Shown here one piece after another: positions 16,933-26,763 of a stretch of DNA of 64,000 bases. Position numbers and translations under genes: made by a program. Every line of letters starts with the position of its first letter. The stretch's first letter is position 1. The stretch lies in contig CBDBKL010000008.1 in NCBI GenBank assembly GCA_965206675.1, positions 501,309 through 565,308 of the forward strand, given 5' to 3'. Under the pieces are notes generated by a model, which did not search any database, had not been told where the DNA came from, and saw only the letters and a program-made list of their open reading frames with translations. Source of the DNA: CBDBKL01 sp965206675 (GTDB lineage: Bacteria > Bdellovibrionota > Bdellovibrionia > Bdellovibrionales > JAKFYE01).

Positions 16933-18989
16933 CAAGAGAGTTTTCTTCTCTTTTGAACCAAAAGGCGAAATTCATTCCAATTTAAAGTGGGAACCTTTAG
17001 TTCTTTGGCCTTTTTTGCCTTTGTTCCAGGATTTTTTCCAATCAGCACATAACTTGTCTTTTTAGAAACACTCGAACTCACATGTCCCCCCAGAGCTTCA
17101 ATTTGCTCCTTCACTTCATTGCGATCAACAGGAAGGGTGCCTGTAAGAACAAAAGTTAACCCCTCCATCTTCTGATTTTTTTGTTCAGACTTAAAAGTAA
17201 TTCCACACTTTTGCAGGTCTTTAATTTCTTTTTTCATCTTTTTGGATTTCATTTCTGCTTGAAAGGCCTGAACCACCTTTGGGCCAACCCCATCAATTTC
17301 CATTAAGTCCTTTTCTTCAGCCTGAATAAGGTTTTCTATATTTTGAAACTTTTTGACTAATAGTTTGGCCGTCTGTTCCCCCACATAGCGAATTCCAAGA
17401 GCATAAATAAAGCGAGCAAGAGTTGTTTTTTTGCTTTTTTCAATAGAGTTTAAAATATTATCAGACGATTTTTCCCCCTGTCTCTCCATGCTCAAAAGAT
17501 CTTCTTTTGTTAACTTATAGAGATCAGAAAAGCGAGAAACAAAATCCTGATCTACGAGAGCTTGAATGATTTTATCTCCGATGGCCTCAATGTTAAGGGC
17601 TCTTCGAGAAACAAAGTGTTTCAGAGATTCCTTAAGTCTGGCTTTACATAGAGGATTCAGACACCGTAAAGCCACTTCATCACTAATCAGAGTAACGGGT
17701 TCTTTACAGGCCGGACACTGTGAAGGCATTTTAAATCGCTTTGTTCCTCGAGGGCGTTTTTCTTTCAATACGCTTATCACCTCTGGTATCACATCCCCTG
17801 CTCTATGAACGGTGACAAAATCTTTAATTCGTATATCTTTTCTATCGATTTCATCTTGGTTATGTAATGTGGCATTGGTTATCTTCGCCCCTCCGATATC
17901 CACAGGTTTCATCACAGCAACGGGAGTTAAAGTTCCTGTGCGACCAACTTGAACAATAATATTTTCTATCTGCGTTTCTTCTTGTTCGGGTTCGTACTTT
18001 GCGGCGGCAGCCCACCGAGGACTTCGTGCAATGGAACCCAATTGTTTTTGTAATTTGATAGAGTTTACTTTGATAACTATTCCATCAATATCAAAGGGCA
18101 GTTGGTGTTTCAAAGAAGAAATAGCCTCATAGTATTGGATAACAGCTTGAGGGGTTTTACAGAGGTGGGATAATCCTTTTTTCATTGATAGTGCTTTCAT
18201 CTGAGAACATATACCCAGAGAGGGAAGTTCTAGTTTCAGGAGAAGTTCAGAAAACTCTTTTACTGTTGTGAAGTTCATTTGTGAAACTTCGCCATAGCCA
18301 TACGCAAAGAAACAGAGTTTTCTCTTTGCTGTTATTTTAGAATCTAACTGCCTTATAGATCCGGCCGCAGCATTTCGAGGGTTGGCAAAAGGAACCTCAC
18401 CCGACTCTTGTTGTTGTTCATTCAAGGTGAGAAAGTCTTTTTTCAGCATCATAACTTCTCCTCGAACTTCAAAAATATCAGGAGCTTTTTTTAGCGTAAG
18501 GGGAATCGTTTTTATGGTTTTGATGTTAGCAAGAACATTTTCTCCAGTAACACCATCACCCCTAGTCAGAGCCCTAACCAGTTGTCCCCCTTCATAAATA
18601 AGTTCCATAGCTAGGCCATCTAATTTGGGCTGGCAAAAATAAGAAATATCTTCGTCTGTTCCCAACCATTTTTTAATGCGTTGATGAAACGCATAAATTT
18701 CTTCTGTGGAATAGGAATTTTGTAAGGACAACATAGGTATACGATGGTTGACTTTTTCAAAGGCAGAAAGAGGCTCCCCCCCCACCCTCTGGGTGGGAGA
18801 ATCTGGAGTTATTAAAGAGGGGTTTTGCTGTTCTAATTTCACTAACTCAGCATAAAGGGCGTCATACTCTCTATCTGTCAGTAAAGGACTATCTAAAACG
18901 TAGTAATGCCGATCGTATTCTTTGATCTTCTGCCGGAGTTTTAGGGCTCGAGCTCTATCTTTTTCTTTCTTTTTATTGCTCTTAGCCAT
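16932..18989 (-). CDS. ligA: NAD-dependent DNA ligase
   Basis: A protein of 685 residues, full length for LigA. It seals nicks in replication and repair using NAD+. Domains in order: Ia (YDRHYYVLDSPLLTDREYD), the adenylation domain with the catalytic lysine in CQPKLDGLAMEL, the OB fold, a four-cysteine zinc finger (CPACKEPVTLI...CLNPLCKA), helix-hairpin-helix repeats and a C-terminal BRCT domain (from EGLTFVLTGTLP). The gene is divergent from gatC and converges with the histone gene. Confidence 0.97.
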   Translation of the reverse strand: MAKSNKKKEKDRARALKLRQKIKEYDRHYYVLDSPLLTDREYDALYAELVKLEQQNPSLITPDSPTQRVGGEPLSAFEKVNHRIPMLSLQNSYSTEEIYAFHQRIKKWLGTDEDISYFCQPKLDGLAMELIYEGGQLVRALTRGDGVTGENVLANIKTIKTIPLTLKKAPDIFEVRGEVMMLKKDFLTLNEQQQESGEVPFANPRNAAAGSIRQLDSKITAKRKLCFFAYGYGEVSQMNFTTVKEFSELLLKLELPSLGICSQMKALSMKKGLSHLCKTPQAVIQYYEAISSLKHQLPFDIDGIVIKVNSIKLQKQLGSIARSPRWAAAAKYEPEQEETQIENIIVQVGRTGTLTPVAVMKPVDIGGAKITNATLHNQDEIDRKDIRIKDFVTVHRAGDVIPEVISVLKEKRPRGTKRFKMPSQCPACKEPVTLISDEVALRCLNPLCKARLKESLKHFVSRRALNIEAIGDKIIQALVDQDFVSRFSDLYKLTKEDLLSMERQGEKSSDNILNSIEKSKKTTLARFIYALGIRYVGEQTAKLLVKKFQNIENLIQAEEKDLMEIDGVGPKVVQAFQAEMKSKKMKKEIKDLQKCGITFKSEQKNQKMEGLTFVLTGTLPVDRNEVKEQIEALGGHVSSSVSKKTSYVLIGKNPGTKAKKAKELKVPTLNWNEFRLLVQKRRKLS

Positions 18990-19065
18990 GATTGATATGA
19001 TATAGATCAGTAATGTTTGCGGCCAGAGATAATGATTTTAAGTGCGGCGCAGAAAGGCAAGTCTT

Positions 19066-19347
19066 ATGGAAAAGATTGATGATAATCTTATTCTTAAATT
19101 AGCGAAGCTCTCCTACCTTGAACTTTCGGACAAAGAAAAGAAAGAGTTGGTTCCTCAATTGCGAAGTATCTTAGAGAACTTTCAGAAAATAAATGCCATT
19201 AACACTGAGGGTGTAAAAGAGTGGGAACTTTCGGAATTTTCAGAGATGGCTGAGGATAAAGTGCGGGGGAGTTTTAAAACAGAAAAGATATTAGAATCTG
19301 CGCCAGACAAATCGGGTAACTTATACAAAGTGCCTTTAGTGCGTTAA
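19066..19347 (+). CDS. gatC: Asp-tRNA(Asn)/Glu-tRNA(Gln) amidotransferase subunit C
   Basis: About 93 residues from the ATG at 19066; the frame extends upstream to a GTG at 19042, but that start would add a basic tail unlike the family. Typical GatC features are LILKLAKLSYLELSDKEK near the start and NLYKVPLVR at the end. GatC wraps around GatA and GatB and stabilises the complex. The order gatC-gatA-gatB and the ~80-bp gap to gatA suggest one transcription unit. Confidence 0.92.
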   Translation: MEKIDDNLILKLAKLSYLELSDKEKKELVPQLRSILENFQKINAINTEGVKEWELSEFSEMAEDKVRGSFKTEKILESAPDKSGNLYKVPLVR

Positions 19348-19425
19348 ATACAAGTAGGGGTAATTTGTTCTGAAACGAGAAATTGCAAAGAGATATTTTT
19401 CAACAGTGAGATCTAGGGCCATATT

Positions 19426-20889
19426 ATGAGTGATATTTATAAATTATCAGCTACGGAATTAAATCATAAAGTTTCTAAGGGAGATGTTAGTGCTCTAGAA
19501 GTGACAAGGGCATTTTTGCTCAGGGCTCGGGATTTAAACTCAAAGATTAACGCTTTTGTAACTTTTAATGAAAAGGCGGAAGAGCAGGCTCAGGCTATTG
19601 ATAAAAAGCGTGAAAAGGGAGAGAAGCTCGGGCCTCTTGCTGGTGTTCCTGTTGGTGTCAAAGATATGTTGTGTACTAAGAGTTTAAAAACCACAGCCTG
19701 TTCACATATTTTGGGAAACTATATTCCTCCATACTCTGCAACAGTTGTTGAACGTCTTGAAAGTGCTGACGCAATTGTCTTGGGAAAGTTAAATTGTGAT
19801 GAATTTGCTATGGGCTCCAGTACTGAAAATACTATCTTTGGTCCCACTCGTAACCCTTGGAATACAAATTATGTAGCAGGGGGATCAAGTGGTGGATCCG
19901 CAGCCGCAGTGGCGTCAAGAATGGTTCCTGTCGCCATTGGAACGGATACCGGGGGGTCGATTCGACAACCAGCTAGTTTTTGTGGCGTTGTAGGTTTAAA
20001 GCCCACTTACGGAAGAGTCAGTCGATATGGAATTATTGCTTTTGCTTCCAGTTTAGATCAGGCGGGTCCATTAAGTCATACCATAGAAGACTCTGCCCTT
20101 GTTTTAGAAAGTATTTCTGGATTTGATGATAAAGACTCTACGAGTTCAAGAGAATCTAAAGAGTCTTGGGCTGGGAATATTAACGACTCTGTTTCTGGAT
20201 TAAAAATTGGAGTTTCGAAAGACTTTCTTGAAGGAGCAGACGCTGATGTGACACAAAGTCTTCAAAAGCAGATTGAAAATTTAAAAATGGCAGGCGCGAA
20301 GATTGTAGACATTAACTTATCATTAAAAGAAGAATCTGTTGCCACTTATTATCTTATAGCCACAAGTGAAGCATCCAGTAACCTCGCTCGCTATGATGGG
20401 GTTCGCTTTGGTCATAGAGTGGGGGGTGAAAAAGATTTGGAAACCCTTTATTTAAAAACAAGGGGAAAGGGTTTTGGAGCAGAGGTGAAACGTAGAATTA
20501 TTCTAGGAACCTATGCCCTTTCAAGTGGATATTATGATGCTTATTACAAAAAGGCTTGTCAGATGCGCAGCCTTATCAAATCTGAATTTGAAAAGGCATT
20601 TTCTGAGTGCGATGTCATTCTGGGTCCAGTGACAACTTCTACCAGCTTTAAAATTGGCGAAAGAATCAATGATCCGTTAAAGATGTATTTGAATGATATT
20701 TTTACGATATCTGCCAATTTGTCTGGAATACCGGGAATGTCTGTTCCGGGAGGGTTTTGTCGTGACGGACTTCCAATAGGAATACAGTTGTTAGCCTCTC
20801 ATTTTAATGAAAAGGTGTTATTTCAAGTGGGTGCATTTTTGGAGAAAAAAGTAAAATGTTTGGAGGTTATGCCTCGTGGCGTTTCATGA
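19426..20889 (+). CDS. gatA: Asp/Glu-tRNA amidotransferase subunit A
   Basis: A protein of 487 residues. It releases ammonia from glutamine or asparagine and passes it to GatB. The amidase signature is complete: the catalytic Lys in GVPVGVKDMLC, GGSSGGSAAAVASRM, and the Ser-cisSer region in GTDTGGSIRQPAS. GLKPTYGRVSRYG is the usual following motif. The gene overlaps the gatB start by 14 bp. Presence of the full GatCAB set means that Gln-tRNA, Asn-tRNA or both are probably made by transamidation. Confidence 0.97.
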   Translation: MSDIYKLSATELNHKVSKGDVSALEVTRAFLLRARDLNSKINAFVTFNEKAEEQAQAIDKKREKGEKLGPLAGVPVGVKDMLCTKSLKTTACSHILGNYIPPYSATVVERLESADAIVLGKLNCDEFAMGSSTENTIFGPTRNPWNTNYVAGGSSGGSAAAVASRMVPVAIGTDTGGSIRQPASFCGVVGLKPTYGRVSRYGIIAFASSLDQAGPLSHTIEDSALVLESISGFDDKDSTSSRESKESWAGNINDSVSGLKIGVSKDFLEGADADVTQSLQKQIENLKMAGAKIVDINLSLKEESVATYYLIATSEASSNLARYDGVRFGHRVGGEKDLETLYLKTRGKGFGAEVKRRIILGTYALSSGYYDAYYKKACQMRSLIKSEFEKAFSECDVILGPVTTSTSFKIGERINDPLKMYLNDIFTISANLSGIPGMSVPGGFCRDGLPIGIQLLASHFNEKVLFQVGAFLEKKVKCLEVMPRGVS

Positions 20890-22327
20890 ATATGAACCTG
20901 TAATTGGTCTGGAAATTCACGCACAGTTATTGACCAAATCAAAAATGTTTTGTCGTTGTTCCACTCAATTCAACGCGGGGGATAATGAAAACACATGTCC
21001 CGTCTGTACGGGTCAACCAGGAGCACTTCCCGTTTTAAATAAAAAAGCTGTGGAGTATGGAGTCAGTGCGGGCCTTGCATTGAATTGTAACATCAATACC
21101 TCTTCTGTTTTTGCTAGAAAGAATTATTTTTATCCCGATCTTCCCAAAGGTTATCAAATTTCTCAGTTCCACAAACCTCTTTGTGAAGAGGGGTCGGTGA
21201 AATTTTTTGTGAATGAAGAGGAAAAAATTGTGGGTATTACCCGCGCTCATTTGGAAGAAGATGCTGGAAAATCAATGCACTTTAGTGATTACACCTTAGT
21301 GAATTTAAACAGAAGTTCTGTCCCCCTTATAGAAATTGTTTCTGAACCAGATATGAGGTCACCAAAAGAGGCTGCAGAATATGCTCGGGCCGTACGATCT
21401 ATTCTTTTATATTTAGAAGTTAATGATGGAAATTTGGAGGAGGGGTCTTTGCGATGTGACTGTAATGTCAGTGTTCGAAAAAAGGGAGAGGAAAAGTTCG
21501 GAGTGCGAACAGAGTTAAAAAACTTAAACTCTTTTCGTTTTATAGAAAAAGCTATTCAGTATGAGATTGAAAGACAAATTGATATTTTGGAAACGGGAGA
21601 GAAGGTTATACAAGAAACAAGGCTCTATGATGTGACGAAAAATAAAACGTATTCGATGAGGCAAAAAGAAGAAGCCCATGATTATCGGTACTTTCCAGAT
21701 CCAGATCTTTTAACATTAAATATTCCAGGTCAGTGGGTAGAGGACATTAAATCCAAATTGCCAGAGTTGCCATTTCAGAGGAAAGAAAGATTTCAGAAAG
21801 AGTATAATTTACCAGAGTATGATGCCTTTGTTTTAACTTCTGCAAAAGAGTTGGCAGAGTTTTTTGAAGAGACGAATAAAATCAGTCAGGCTCCAAAGGT
21901 AACTTCCAATTGGATTATGGTTGAACTTTTGAGGGAATTAAATATGCGCAAATTGACCCCTTCTGAAAGCCCTGTGTCTGCTGAAAAACTGGGGCGAATG
22001 ATTAAAATGATTAATGAGGGGGTTATTTCTGGAAAAATAGCGAAGTCCGTTTTTTCTGAAATGATGGAGTCGGGTGAGGAGCCAGAGAAAATCGTTCAAG
22101 ATAAGGGGTTAAAGCAAATTACAGATGTGGGTGCTATTGAGAGTGTTGTAAAAGATATTATTGCCTCTCATTCTGATCAGGCGGAACAGTTAAGGGCAGG
22201 AAAAAATAAAGTCTTTGGATTTTTCGTAGGGCAAGTGATGAAGGCAACAAAAGGGCAAGCCAGTCCTGAAGTCGTAAATGACCTTTTGAAAAAGCATTTT
22301 AATTTAGATAAAAATGGGAGTTCATGA
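20876..22327 (+). CDS. gatB: Asp/Glu-tRNA amidotransferase subunit B
   Basis: A protein of 483 residues starting at a GTG inside the 3' end of gatA, with GGAGGT eight bases upstream. It phosphorylates and amidates the misacylated tRNA. The N-terminus (EPVIGLEIHAQLLTKSKMF) and the zinc-site cysteines (CRCS...CPVCTGQPGALP) are characteristic, and DYRYFPDPDLL and the C-terminal YqeY-like domain (GQVMKATKGQASPEVV) complete the protein. Confidence 0.97.
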   Translation: MAFHEYEPVIGLEIHAQLLTKSKMFCRCSTQFNAGDNENTCPVCTGQPGALPVLNKKAVEYGVSAGLALNCNINTSSVFARKNYFYPDLPKGYQISQFHKPLCEEGSVKFFVNEEEKIVGITRAHLEEDAGKSMHFSDYTLVNLNRSSVPLIEIVSEPDMRSPKEAAEYARAVRSILLYLEVNDGNLEEGSLRCDCNVSVRKKGEEKFGVRTELKNLNSFRFIEKAIQYEIERQIDILETGEKVIQETRLYDVTKNKTYSMRQKEEAHDYRYFPDPDLLTLNIPGQWVEDIKSKLPELPFQRKERFQKEYNLPEYDAFVLTSAKELAEFFEETNKISQAPKVTSNWIMVELLRELNMRKLTPSESPVSAEKLGRMIKMINEGVISGKIAKSVFSEMMESGEEPEKIVQDKGLKQITDVGAIESVVKDIIASHSDQAEQLRAGKNKVFGFFVGQVMKATKGQASPEVVNDLLKKHFNLDKNGSS

Positions 22328-22511
22328 ACTTATTTCTCGACCTGTTTTTTGAAAACCTGAGAGCCTATTCTAAAAACAACTTTGTGATGAAAAAATTTCT
22401 TTCGGAAAGGTATAAAAAATGCCTGAAGGCACAATTACAGCCGCTTGTAGTTAGTTTTAGGATAGACTCTAAGTGTGTTCCTTTGGTTTTATAATTTTTT
22501 AAGGATTTATG

Positions 22512-24128
22512 ATGTTCTCTAAGTTTAAAAAATATCTCCCGCAAAGGAAACTTTTAATACTTCTAGTTTTTACAACTGGTTCAGTTCTTCAAAGTGCAGA
22601 AAATACACTTACAAGCTCTACACAACATCCTGCAACAGCAAATATTTGTGGTGTCTATGGTAGAAGGTCTGTTGAAAGAACTGGAGATCTTGAAGGCCAA
22701 AAACTCACCATAGAACATCTGAGAACTCGAATGCAAAGCACTCCAAAAGAATCACCTTTCTGGTCTGCATGGCAACGACAATTAGCAAGAGAAGTGTCCG
22801 GTAATGATCATGCTCAAATACTTTTAGAGTTAGGATTTAAGTTAACATCTGTAAATGGTATTCAAAAGATGGTTCCTCCGGAAAACCTTTTAATACCCCT
22901 TGAGATTTATAATCGTAGAGTCCTAGATATGATCGCTGCTGGTCAATTGAAGAAATCAGAGGCTATTTTTGCGACACTTTTGTTTAAACCTGTTAAAAAG
23001 AAAGCAAAAATACTAACTGGTCGAACGTCTGAAGAATTTTGGAGGGATAAGAAAAATAAAGAAGAGGGGAGAGAAGCAAAAACTTTTCGACCAGGAATAG
23101 ATGAACTTCCTAGCGCACATCATTGGAGGATTTCTGGGTCAATGAATCCAGTTTCCCATTTCAATTGGGCCGAGCATATTGTGAACGGCTATATGCCGGT
23201 AACTTTGGGACAAATTTATATCCACGATTTAGCACATCTTACTGAGAACTTAAAAATAGATCTTCAAACACAACGTCCAGAGTTTATGATTGCGGTACGA
23301 GCTATCTATAGGGAACAAAAGAAAGCGATTGGGCCACATAGTATCCTTAAAAAGGAATATCGGGCTGTGTATAAGGGACAGAATAAAGGGTCGGGTAGAA
23401 GCCTTGAAACTGTTGTTAGCTTCTTGGAGCAGCGCTCATTTTATATTTTGGAGTATATGTCTTTGGGGCGTTTGGATTCAGAGGCAGAACTCAGGGCTTT
23501 AAGACCTGAACTTTTTGGCAATCAGACTTCTCTTGAAACTCTTCGACAGAGTTTGCAAAGATTATCATTTGAACAACTGGATGCAAGATTAAAATATTGG
23601 ATAGAAAATGAAAATCAATTTGTATTAAATCAGGGTGGTGGTGCAAGAGATATGATACCACGAACAGAAGCGAGTGTGGATTATCTTTTAGATAACGTAG
23701 GGGCAGGAACTGAGACGACTTTTAGAGAGTATCTGTCTGGTTATTTAGATAATATAAAAATATTATTAGATTATATTTTGCGTGCAGAAGAACTTCTAAA
23801 CCGTTGGACTATAGATATAGATGCATCTCATCCAGAGGCCTACATGTTTCCTACATATGGACAGATTGAAAAACTCTCTCAATTTAGGGAATCACTTAAT
23901 ACAAATACAGAAGAATTGGAGATATTTAAAGCACGGATTGCCGATCAGTTAGCTAGGTTTGAAATGGGTTTAGTTAGAAGTGTGGAATTGCAAATAACTC
24001 CAAGTCAGTTAGTTTATGATCTGGCTGGAGCACGTGTTAAGTCCGATTCTCCTTCTGTCGAATGGCTGAGGTCATACTTAGATCCATCTGGACGGAGATA
24101 TTCTCTGTTTATTCGGGAAGAAAATTAA
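22512..24128 (+). CDS. Secreted protein of unknown family, first of two tandem paralogues
   Basis: About 538 residues from the ATG at 22512 (an in-frame ATG lies three bases earlier), with AAGGA upstream. It starts with a basic stretch and signal peptide ending near LQSAEN. Strong blocks are shared with the paralogue at 25174: FRPGIDELPS, YIHDLAHLTENL, TQRPEFMIA and IYREQKK, then GRLDSEAELRALRPELFG, and near the C-terminus DQLARFEMGLV and LVYDLAGARV. The HDLAH motif could bind metal, but there is no recognised enzyme family. The protein is rich in helices. The transcript likely ends at the hairpin at 24221. Confidence 0.75.
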   Translation: MFSKFKKYLPQRKLLILLVFTTGSVLQSAENTLTSSTQHPATANICGVYGRRSVERTGDLEGQKLTIEHLRTRMQSTPKESPFWSAWQRQLAREVSGNDHAQILLELGFKLTSVNGIQKMVPPENLLIPLEIYNRRVLDMIAAGQLKKSEAIFATLLFKPVKKKAKILTGRTSEEFWRDKKNKEEGREAKTFRPGIDELPSAHHWRISGSMNPVSHFNWAEHIVNGYMPVTLGQIYIHDLAHLTENLKIDLQTQRPEFMIAVRAIYREQKKAIGPHSILKKEYRAVYKGQNKGSGRSLETVVSFLEQRSFYILEYMSLGRLDSEAELRALRPELFGNQTSLETLRQSLQRLSFEQLDARLKYWIENENQFVLNQGGGARDMIPRTEASVDYLLDNVGAGTETTFREYLSGYLDNIKILLDYILRAEELLNRWTIDIDASHPEAYMFPTYGQIEKLSQFRESLNTNTEELEIFKARIADQLARFEMGLVRSVELQITPSQLVYDLAGARVKSDSPSVEWLRSYLDPSGRRYSLFIREEN

Positions 24129-24220
24129 ACCAGACCATTTTATCGATTATCTACTAAAATAATAATATCACTATCTTAAAGATTTAAAGCAGTAACGAAT
24201 TACGAATATTACTCAACAAG

Positions 24221-24250
24221 ATGATGAATAAAAACTTTTTTATTCATCAT
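24221..24250. terminator. Perfect hairpin terminator between convergent genes
   Basis: ATGATGAATAAAAA at 24221-24234 and its exact reverse complement at 24237-24250 are separated by two bases. The A and T runs lie inside the stem, giving a U-rich 3' arm in either direction. It is located between the plus-strand secreted protein and the minus-strand gene that starts at 24674. Confidence 0.6.
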
Positions 24251-24308
24251 GAATTCACTATAATATGAGTTATAAAAAGAGAGAATCTTCTCGTCGGGAA
24301 CAAAAAGT

Positions 24309-24674
24309 TCAGCTAGCCAGTTTTACAACAAAAGTTTTTTTCTCATAATCCCACCGAACAGGAAGGCTCTTGTTTTTACGTATTTCTGCTACCACATCAT
24401 CAATATCATCCTCATCAATAGTCACTTGTTTTGTGGACCATTGTTTTGCATTATCTGCGAATTTATCATAAAGCATAACAGCTACTCTTTCGACATCTTC
24501 TTGTGTTTGCAAATCATCAAAACCAACCTCTGGTCTTAGAAGCCAAGTGTGAAGCTGCCTTACAATAGATGGGTCTATCTCATTTAAATCTCTGTCATGA
24601 TTCAAAAGATAGTCTCTGACTCTATCTGCAAGCTCTTTGTCGGATAAATATTTTTCATCTGTTTCGTTTTCCAT
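24309..24674 (-). CDS. Small acidic protein of unknown function
   Basis: A protein of 121 residues with no signal peptide or membrane segment, acidic overall (MENETDEKYLSDKELADRV; IDEDDIDDVVAEI). AAGG lies before the ATG. It sits between the two paralogous secreted-protein genes on the opposite strand. Helical predictions are likely, but no family or motif is recognised. Confidence 0.6.
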   Translation of the reverse strand: MENETDEKYLSDKELADRVRDYLLNHDRDLNEIDPSIVRQLHTWLLRPEVGFDDLQTQEDVERVAVMLYDKFADNAKQWSTKQVTIDEDDIDDVVAEIRKNKSLPVRWDYEKKTFVVKLAS

Positions 24675-25173
24675 GCCTTACCCCCTATTTTTATTTGCCG
24701 TAGTGATGATGTTTATAAATGAAGAAATCTTAAAATCTGAGAATGTCGATCTCTTTTATATCAATTCAAAAAATTCATTAAGTACTGTTGTTTTTTGAAA
24801 AACATTCTGAGCTTTGAGTTGTAATTATAATCATCGGAGAACCAATGAAAGTACTGAAGGCTATTTATGGAATTGTGTTAATATAAAACAATCTCTTTTG
24901 TATAAAATATTTTATGTGTATCAAAAAAAGAAAAATCATAAATATCTAACCAGCATTGGGGGGATAGGCCTTAACTACAGATTGATTTTGAGAAAGAGTT
25001 AATTTGAGGCCTAGATGAATGAAAAATATACTTTTTTCAGGCTTTGATTTTATCTTTTTATCTATCGCATATAAAATGCGTCCTTGTATCGAAAAGGATG
25101 GCTCATGAATTTTCTTCCCACCGGTTTTTCGAAAAATGTAATTGTGCCATATGATTTTTTTAAGGACCCTTGG
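24675..25173. other. Intergenic region before the second paralogue
   Basis: About 500 bp, AT-rich. A 62-codon frame at 24814-25002 has no ribosome site and an amino-acid mix unlike a real protein. The frame of the second paralogue is open upstream to 25084, but this part has no counterpart in the first paralogue. The segment TTTTTTAAGGA just before 25174 matches the leader of the first paralogue, so duplication included the ribosome site. Confidence 0.5.
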
Positions 25174-26724
25174 ATGTTCTCTAAGTTTAAAAAAAGACTA
25201 CTACAAAAAAAACTTTTCATACTTCCGATTGTTATCCTCTTAAGTGGTCCAACTCTTGAGAGTGCACAAAATGAACCTGCAAGTCTCTCACAGCCTTCCA
25301 GCATTTGTAGTGCTTATGGTAAGAAACGTGCTCAAAAAATCAAGGGTTCTGAGGGTCAAGAACGTAATGCGGGAATGTTAAGATCTGAAATGGAAAGAAC
25401 CAAAAAAACATCTTTGTGGTTGGAATGGCAACAACAGTTAACAAGAGAGGTATCTCATAATGATCATGTTCAAGCTCTTTTAGAATTGGGATTTGAAATG
25501 AAATCTGTAGATGGTCATCAAATAATGGTACCCCCAGAAGACCTTTTGGTCCCAATTGAGATGTATAATCATAGAGTTTTAAAAATGATTGAAGAGGGGC
25601 AATTGAAGAAATCAGAAGCTATTTTTGCAACAATTTTGTTTGTATCATGGATAGGGATACCGGGGATGCGAAGGAGAACAAAAAAATTTCGACCAGGAAT
25701 AGATGAACTTCCGAGTGTATATCGTTGGAGATTCGATCCTTTCAGTACAGTATCTCATTACGAGTGGGCTCGCCTTATGGCCAGTGGTCACATGCCAGTG
25801 AGCCTTAACGGTCAGTTTTATATCCATGATTTAGCACATATAACTGAAAACTTACAAATAGACCCTCATACGCAACGCCCAGAATTTATGATTGCGACAA
25901 GAACTATCTATAGGGAGCAAAAGAAAATACACAATAACCCCCTAAGAGAGCTAGCCGAATACCAGCTTACGCAACCAGAACCAGAAAGCATTGATTCTTT
26001 CCGTCATTCCAGCGTCTTCTTAAGACGTTCATTTGATATTTTAGAATATATGTTCTTGGGTCGACTAGATTCAGAGGCAGAGCTCAGAGCTTTAAGACCA
26101 GAACTTTTTGGCAACCAGACATCTCTTGAGGCCCTTCAACAGAGTTTACAAGGATTGTCATTTAGAGAATTGGATATGAGATTAAAATATTGGTTAGAGA
26201 ATGAGCGTCAGTTTGTATTAAGGCAGGGTGGCGTTGCAAGAGATATGGTTCAGAGAAAAAGCTTGGAAGACGTATACTATCTCTTAAATAAACTAGGGGA
26301 ATGGGAAGGAACAGATAACATAATTTTTTTTAGAGAGCATCTAGCTAGTTATTTAAGAAATACAAAAATAGTACTAGATTATATATTGCGTACAGAAGAG
26401 CTTCTGGGTCAGGGGTGGATGGATAGATTCGACAAAGATGACCCGGACTGGCCTTTTCTGCCTAGATTGATAGAAGAGCTATCTGAAATAAGAAAATCAC
26501 TTGATGCAGAAGATCTGGAGGCAGCTAAAGGAGCTGTTGTCGATCAATTGGCTAGGTTTGAAATGGGTTTAGTTAAAAGTGTGGAATTAAAGATAACTCC
26601 AGGCCAGTTGGTTTATGATTTAGCCGGAGCACGTGTTAGGCCCAATTCTCCCTCAGTAGAATGGTTAAGGTCGTATTTGAATCCTTCTCAAGGAGCATAT
26701 TATCAATTTATAAGTCATAGATAA
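25174..26724 (+). CDS. Secreted protein of unknown family, second of two tandem paralogues
   Basis: About 516 residues from the ATG at 25174. This start is chosen because MFSKFKK and the upstream AAGGA align with the first paralogue at 22512, although the frame is open further upstream. The signal peptide ends near LESAQN. All conserved blocks of the paralogue are present, including YIHDLAHITENL and FEMGLVKSVEL, while the segment after residue ~160 is shorter and the middle (QLTQPEPESIDSF) is divergent. The two copies have clearly diverged, so the duplication is not very recent. No catalytic family can be named. Confidence 0.75.
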   Translation: MFSKFKKRLLQKKLFILPIVILLSGPTLESAQNEPASLSQPSSICSAYGKKRAQKIKGSEGQERNAGMLRSEMERTKKTSLWLEWQQQLTREVSHNDHVQALLELGFEMKSVDGHQIMVPPEDLLVPIEMYNHRVLKMIEEGQLKKSEAIFATILFVSWIGIPGMRRRTKKFRPGIDELPSVYRWRFDPFSTVSHYEWARLMASGHMPVSLNGQFYIHDLAHITENLQIDPHTQRPEFMIATRTIYREQKKIHNNPLRELAEYQLTQPEPESIDSFRHSSVFLRRSFDILEYMFLGRLDSEAELRALRPELFGNQTSLEALQQSLQGLSFRELDMRLKYWLENERQFVLRQGGVARDMVQRKSLEDVYYLLNKLGEWEGTDNIIFFREHLASYLRNTKIVLDYILRTEELLGQGWMDRFDKDDPDWPFLPRLIEELSEIRKSLDAEDLEAAKGAVVDQLARFEMGLVKSVELKITPGQLVYDLAGARVRPNSPSVEWLRSYLNPSQGAYYQFISHR

Positions 26725-26763
26725 TTCTTTACAAAAAATTTCCTGCAACTTAATTTTTATAAA

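Noticed and set aside
24814..25002. 62-codon frame between the paralogous secreted genes
   Set aside because: No ribosome site and random-looking composition rich in Asn/Tyr/Lys from AT-rich DNA.
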